A stretch of DNA of 18,628 bases from Synergistales bacterium (lineage in GTDB: Bacteria; Synergistota; Synergistia; Synergistales; 79-D21), in the NCBI GenBank assembly GCA_015657435.1, contig JADLKH010000002.1:65691-84318 (forward strand). Direction: 5' to 3'. The position numbers and the translations under genes are program-made. Shown piece after piece: positions 15,241-18,628 of this stretch. Every line of letters begins with the position of its first letter. Positions within the stretch are counted from its first letter, which is position 1. A model generated the notes under the pieces. That model had not been told where the DNA came from, ran no database searches, and saw only the letters and a list, made by a program, of their open reading frames with translations.

Positions 15241-15344
15241 GTCCGTCCCTTTTTTACAAACTTGCTTTGTTCAGGTCGTATTGTGAAAGGACTTGTCGTT
15301 TCCATATCTACGAGCTTCAGCTTCATCGCTGTCCGTCATTTTTT
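15241..15344. repeat. Two copies of GTCCGTC followed by T6 upstream of livJ
   Basis: GTCCGTC plus one or two bases and a run of six T residues occurs at 15241-15255 and again at 15331-15344, 90 bp apart; a third T6 run follows at 15365-15370. The rest of the 15214-15460 leader holds an ACAAA/TTTGT inverted repeat (15256-15270) and several weak promoter-like hexamers, but no clear livJ promoter. Confidence 0.4.
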
Positions 15345-15400
15345 CTTGTAATTCGCTTGCTGTGTTTTTTATCGTTTGTTGTATACCACCTTCGGTGCGG

Positions 15401-15413
15401 GCCTGATTCAGGC
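15401..15413. repeat. Short palindrome in the livJ leader
   Basis: GCCTGA-T-TCAGGC is a perfect inverted repeat with 6-bp arms, 48 bp before the livJ start. It could be an operator or a small leader hairpin; at this length chance is possible. Confidence 0.35.
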
Positions 15414-15460
15414 TACGGCGTTCAGGTTCGAGTCATCAAATTCAAGGAGGGATGGAAGTC

Positions 15461-16720
15461 ATGCAAAAGCACAAGGTTTTGTCCGTCGTTTCGTTGCTCG
15501 TCTTCTCCCTGCTCCTCTCTGCCGGCTGTGCGCCCGCTGCGGAGAACGTCCTCAAAATCGGGGTCCTGTTCCCGTTGACCGGCCCCTGCGCAACGGCGGG
15601 ACAACGATGCGTGGCTGCCGTGGAAACGGCGGCCGAGGTCATCAACAACAAACACCCCGAACTGGATGTTCCTCTTGCGAAACAGCAAGGGATCCTGAAA
15701 GGAACGAAAATCCAGCTGATCGTTGCCGACACCCAGGGTAAACCGGATGTCGCCAAATCCGAGGCAGAGAGACTCGTGAACCAGGAAGGCGTTTACACGA
15801 TCATCGGTTCCTACAACAGCTCCGCTTCCAAGCCCGCTTCCGCCGTCACCGAACGCTCGAAGAAACTCTTCATGTGCGGCTGCTCCAGCTCCGCCGCCCT
15901 GACCGACCGCGACTTCAAATATTTCTACCGCCTCGCTCCGACCGACAAGACCGAGTCCAAGGAATTCGTCGAATACATCGAATGGCTGAACAAGAACCAG
16001 AAAGCCGGCATCAAGACGATCGGCCTCATCTACGAGAACACCGAGTTCGGAAAACATGCCGCCGATGAGGGCAAAGCCGCTGCGAAAGCCGCGGGCTTCG
16101 AAATCGTCGCCGACGTCGCCTTCAACCCCGGCGCCACGAACCTGAACAGCGAGGTCCAGACCCTGAAGGCAAAGAACCCGGATGCCGTGTTCGGGGCATG
16201 CCTTGGCGGCGACTATACCCTCTGGGTCCGGACGATGAAGCAGATGAACTGGCTACCGAATGTCGTCCTGAATTACTGCACGGGATACCAGGATCCCAAG
16301 ATCGCCCAGCAGCTTGCTGCCGACGGGAACTTCTTCATGGGCGGAACGGGCTACTCACCCGAGATCGGCGCGAAGTACATGAAGAAGGTTGCCGCCGTCG
16401 AGAAGATCTACACCAAGAAAGTCGGCGTCCCCTTCGACAGCGATTCAATCCAGGAAGCCGTCGCTCTTTTCATCCTGGCCCAGGCCATCGAGAAGGCCGG
16501 TTCACTCGATGTCGAGAAAGTTGCGGAAGTGCTTCGCACGACGACTTTCGACTCCCCGCTTTCCCTCGGGGGCAAAGTCGCCTTCGGGCCCGGCGGCCAG
16601 AACATGAAGGCCACCAGCATCATCACCCAGCTCCACAACGGCAAATACATGCCGGTTTACCCGGCCAGCTATGCCGAGATCAAGGCGACCGTGCCGATGA
16701 CGCCTTGGGATAAGCGCTGA
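15461..16720 (+). CDS. livJ: Branched-chain amino-acid-type ABC transporter substrate-binding lipoprotein
   Basis: The 419-residue product is a type I periplasmic binding protein of the leucine/isoleucine/valine family. It begins with a lipoprotein signal (MQKHKVLSVVSLLVFSLLLSAG then C23), so the mature protein is probably lipid-anchored. It then shows KIGVLFPLTGPCATAGQR (32-49), GSYNSSASKPASAVTERSKKLFMCGCSSSAALTD and the second lobe with LIYENTEFGKHAADEGK and VFGACLGGDYTLWVRTMKQ. Ligand specificity cannot be read; amino acids are likely, but the family also binds amides and aromatic compounds. C43 and C50 near the usual binding site are an unusual pair. ATG at 15461 has AAGGAGG 10 nt upstream; another ATG at 15452 is too close to it. 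livHM follow after a terminator. Confidence 0.92.
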   Translation: MQKHKVLSVVSLLVFSLLLSAGCAPAAENVLKIGVLFPLTGPCATAGQRCVAAVETAAEVINNKHPELDVPLAKQQGILKGTKIQLIVADTQGKPDVAKSEAERLVNQEGVYTIIGSYNSSASKPASAVTERSKKLFMCGCSSSAALTDRDFKYFYRLAPTDKTESKEFVEYIEWLNKNQKAGIKTIGLIYENTEFGKHAADEGKAAAKAAGFEIVADVAFNPGATNLNSEVQTLKAKNPDAVFGACLGGDYTLWVRTMKQMNWLPNVVLNYCTGYQDPKIAQQLAADGNFFMGGTGYSPEIGAKYMKKVAAVEKIYTKKVGVPFDSDSIQEAVALFILAQAIEKAGSLDVEKVAEVLRTTTFDSPLSLGGKVAFGPGGQNMKATSIITQLHNGKYMPVYPASYAEIKATVPMTPWDKR

Positions 16721-16744
16721 CCGCACTGATCCGGAAAACTCTTG

Positions 16745-16779
16745 GCCCGGGGCGGGGCTTTGTCCCCGCCCCTTTTTTT
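16745..16779 (+). terminator. Strong intra-operon Rho-independent terminator between livJ and livH
   Basis: A perfect 9-bp GC stem (GGGGCGGGG at 16749-16757 with CCCCGCCCC at 16764-16772) with a 6-nt loop is followed by seven T residues. It lies 28 bp after the livJ stop. It should stop most transcripts and so give more binding protein than permease, a common arrangement in ABC uptake operons. Confidence 0.92.
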
Positions 16780-16811
16780 CAACCTGACCCGTTCCGTTAG
16801 GAGGATCTCGC

Positions 16812-17672
16812 ATGAGCACTTTCGTGCAGGTATTGCTGGACGGTCTTCTGGCCGGGATGCTCTACGCCCTGGTGGCAGCAGGCTTGAGCCTGATCTGGGG
16901 CGTCATGGACGTCATCAATTTCGCACACGGCGAATTCCTGATGGTGGCCATGTACCTGAGTTACTGGCTGGGCTTTTTGGCCCACATCGACCCGATCATC
17001 TCCTGGGTCGCCTCAGGAGCTTTCGTTTTCATCCTGGGAGCACTGACCTATCGCTTCATCGTCTCCCGCTGCATCGGAAAAGCTGCCATGGCTCCGCTTC
17101 TGGCCACATTCGGCCTTTCCATGTTCCTCAAGAACTTCTGCCTGAACCGCTTTTCCCCCAATTTCAGGATCCTGCAGACGACCCTTCTCGAAGGCAGGAA
17201 GTTCATCCTGGGCGACATCGTGATCGGCCTGCCGCAACTCGTCACAGGGCTGTTTTCCCTCGCTATCCTGTTCACCCTCTATTACCTCATGAAAAAGACC
17301 CGCCTTGGCTGGGCAATCCAGGCAACGGCAATGGACAGTGAAGCTGCGGAGCTCATGGGCATCAATACGGACCGGATCTACCTTTTGGTCTTCGGCCTCG
17401 GTGGAGCCTGCGTCGGCATCGCCGGCGGACTCTTGACCTCCTACCTCGCGGTCCATCCCGAAGTCGGCGCCCTTTTCGGCCTCATCGCGTTTCTCATCGT
17501 GGCGATGGGAGGTTTCGGGAGCATCCCCGGCGCACTGGCCGCAGCAATCATCATCGGTCTTGTCGAAGCCCTGGCGGGATTCTATATCGCCCCGGTCTTC
17601 AAGTATGTGGCGGTCTTCGCCATCTACCTTGTGCTCATCATGGCCCGGCCCAAGGGCCTGTTCGGGTGGTGA
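16812..17672 (+). CDS. livH: Branched-chain amino-acid-type ABC transporter permease LivH
   Basis: This 286-residue inner-membrane permease has about eight hydrophobic segments and the LivH hallmarks: GLLAGMLYALVAAGLSLIWGVMDVINFAHGEFLMV at the N-terminus, the cytoplasmic EAA-type loop RLGWAIQATAMDSEAAELMGIN that contacts the ATPase, and AMGGFGSIPGALAAAIIIGLVEAL followed by a C-terminal MARPKGLFGW. It forms the translocation pore with LivM. ATG at 16812 has AGGAGG 7 nt upstream. It is separated from livJ by a terminator and from livM by 5 nt. No promoter is obvious in the 30 bp between terminator and ribosome site, so it probably depends on read-through. Confidence 0.95.
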   Translation: MSTFVQVLLDGLLAGMLYALVAAGLSLIWGVMDVINFAHGEFLMVAMYLSYWLGFLAHIDPIISWVASGAFVFILGALTYRFIVSRCIGKAAMAPLLATFGLSMFLKNFCLNRFSPNFRILQTTLLEGRKFILGDIVIGLPQLVTGLFSLAILFTLYYLMKKTRLGWAIQATAMDSEAAELMGINTDRIYLLVFGLGGACVGIAGGLLTSYLAVHPEVGALFGLIAFLIVAMGGFGSIPGALAAAIIIGLVEALAGFYIAPVFKYVAVFAIYLVLIMARPKGLFGW

Positions 17673-17677
17673 CGGAA

Positions 17678-18628
17678 ATGAAAGCGCGCAAGCTGGAACA
17701 GAAAGATTTCCTTTGGGTCGGGCTGGTTTGCCTTCTCGCCGCCCTTCCTCTCGTTCCCGGTCTGGTCGGGAACTCTTTCCGCGCCCACGTCCTGATCCTC
17801 GTCCTGCTTTATGCGAGCATGGCCCAGTCCTGGAACATCGTCAGCGGCTACGCCGGCCAGGTTTCGTTCGGGCACTCGGTCTTCTTCGGAATCGGAGCGT
17901 ACGGAGCGGGGATGGCCGTCGTCACGTACGGACTCACCCCCTGGCCGGGATTCCTTGCCGGAGCCATCCTCGCCGCCCTCGTCTCGGTTCTCATCAGTTA
18001 CCCCTGCTTCAAGCTGAAGGGACACTATTTCGCGATCGCGACCTTTGCCATCGTTGAAATCTTCAACCGCCTCTTCATGGTCTGGGATTGGGTCGGCGGC
18101 GCCCTTGGACTCGACTACCCGATCCTGCCGGACGGATGGAAAAACTTTGTCTGGTCCGAGACAAAGGTCGGGTTTTTTTACGGAGCCTTGGGACTTTTCA
18201 TCCTGATATTCGGCATCGTGCGATGGATCGAAACTCACCGTCTGGGGTATTATCTCCGGGCCGTACGTGAAGGACAGGAGACCGCCGAATCCCTGGGTGT
18301 GAACAGCTCGGCCGTCAAACTCGCGGCCATGGCCTTTTCCGCTTTCCTCGCAGCCCTCTGCGGGGGATTCTTCGTTCAGTACAACTACCGGGTCGACCCA
18401 CCCATGGTGATGTCTCTCGACATGTCGATGAAATTCGTTCTCATCACCATCCTGGGCGGCGTAGGCAATTTCTGGGGCCCCCTCCTGGGGGCGGCGATCC
18501 TGATCCCCCTGCAGGAATACAGCCGGGCCTACCTCACCGCTCTCGGGAGCGGCGTCGACCTGATCATCTTCGGGATCATCATCATGTTGATGATGGTCAG
18601 GCAACCCAAGGGAATCATGGGAATCCTT
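17678..18628 (+). CDS. livM: Branched-chain amino-acid-type ABC transporter permease LivM (cut by window end)
   Basis: The frame opens at ATG 17678, 5 nt after the livH stop, and stays open for 317 codons to the window edge, so the 3' end is missing. The product has repeated hydrophobic segments and LivM signatures: LYASMAQSWNIVSGYAGQVSFGHSVFFGIGAYGAG, CFKLKGHYFAIATFAIVEI, the cytoplasmic loop RLGYYLRAVREGQETAESLGVN and ILGGVGNFWGPLLGAAI. The visible end, MVRQPKGIMGIL, matches the usual C-terminus, so only a few residues are probably lost. The ribosome site is weak, so translation is likely coupled to livH. The ATPases livG and livF would be expected just beyond the window. Confidence 0.94.
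   Translation, partial: MKARKLEQKDFLWVGLVCLLAALPLVPGLVGNSFRAHVLILVLLYASMAQSWNIVSGYAGQVSFGHSVFFGIGAYGAGMAVVTYGLTPWPGFLAGAILAALVSVLISYPCFKLKGHYFAIATFAIVEIFNRLFMVWDWVGGALGLDYPILPDGWKNFVWSETKVGFFYGALGLFILIFGIVRWIETHRLGYYLRAVREGQETAESLGVNSSAVKLAAMAFSAFLAALCGGFFVQYNYRVDPPMVMSLDMSMKFVLITILGGVGNFWGPLLGAAILIPLQEYSRAYLTALGSGVDLIIFGIIIMLMMVRQPKGIMGIL

Noticed and set aside
17624..18604. 326-codon open frame on the minus strand opposite livM
   Set aside because: It is antisense to a clear livM reading frame; the product is low-complexity D/E/H/P-rich and matches no family. It is a shadow of GC-biased codons.
1..18628. CRISPR arrays, insertion sequences, integrases, tRNA genes or toxin-antitoxin pairs
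   Set aside because: None was found on reading both strands: no regularly spaced repeats, no transposase or integrase motifs, and no cloverleaf-like gene with a CCA-type end was noticed.

Overview
The window is GC-rich, densely packed bacterial chromosome with no mobile element, tRNA, rRNA or CRISPR array that I could recognise. LPS-export genes (lptB and an OstA/LptA-family gene) and the lipid II flippase murJ point to a diderm envelope. A HycI-type hydrogenase protease, SpoVS, a YerC/TrpR-like regulator and a branched-chain amino-acid (Liv-type) ABC transporter together suggest an anaerobic, amino-acid-using diderm, most like Synergistota. That assignment is inference from gene content; a diderm Firmicute cannot be excluded.

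Layout: (1) 1-2110: murJ on the minus strand, with a divergent hydrogenase maturation protease (hycI) whose end overlaps the end of lptB. (2) 2105-7800: one long minus-strand operon reading hisS, aspS, a 99-residue unknown gene, an UPF0173 metallo-hydrolase, an lptA-like gene and lptB, mostly with stop/start overlaps. (3) 7876-8309: monocistronic spoVS with its own promoter and terminator. (4) 8330-11196: malQ on the minus strand, divergent from a fold-type I PLP aminotransferase. (5) 11164-13682: a tightly overlapping minus-strand cassette of two different ATP-grasp ligases related to D-Ala-D-Ala ligase plus a GNAT acetyltransferase; its 3' end overlaps the aminotransferase gene by 33 bp. (6) 13683-14747: plus-strand small genes: a possible 50-residue ORF, a Com-like zinc-ribbon protein and a YerC-family regulator, closed by a bidirectional terminator. 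(7) 14747-18628: an Rrf2-family regulator with three cysteines, divergent from a livJ-livH-livM transporter operon. A strong terminator lies between livJ and livH, and livM runs off the window end.

Several sigma-70-type promoters are readable: the spoVS promoter (17-bp spacer), a near-consensus extended -10 promoter for the YerC gene, a consensus -35 for the rrf2 gene and an extended -10 promoter in front of the small ORF. Many genes appear to start with GTG (lptB, aspS, hycI, the 99-residue gene, yerC). I moved several starts downstream from the longest open frame on the basis of Shine-Dalgarno spacing.

The least explained parts are the dual ATP-grasp/GNAT cassette, which probably makes or modifies a small amino-acid or peptide product, the unknown gene embedded in the aspS operon, and the small-gene cluster at 13.8-14.3 kb. 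I did not find a clearly new defence or mobile system.
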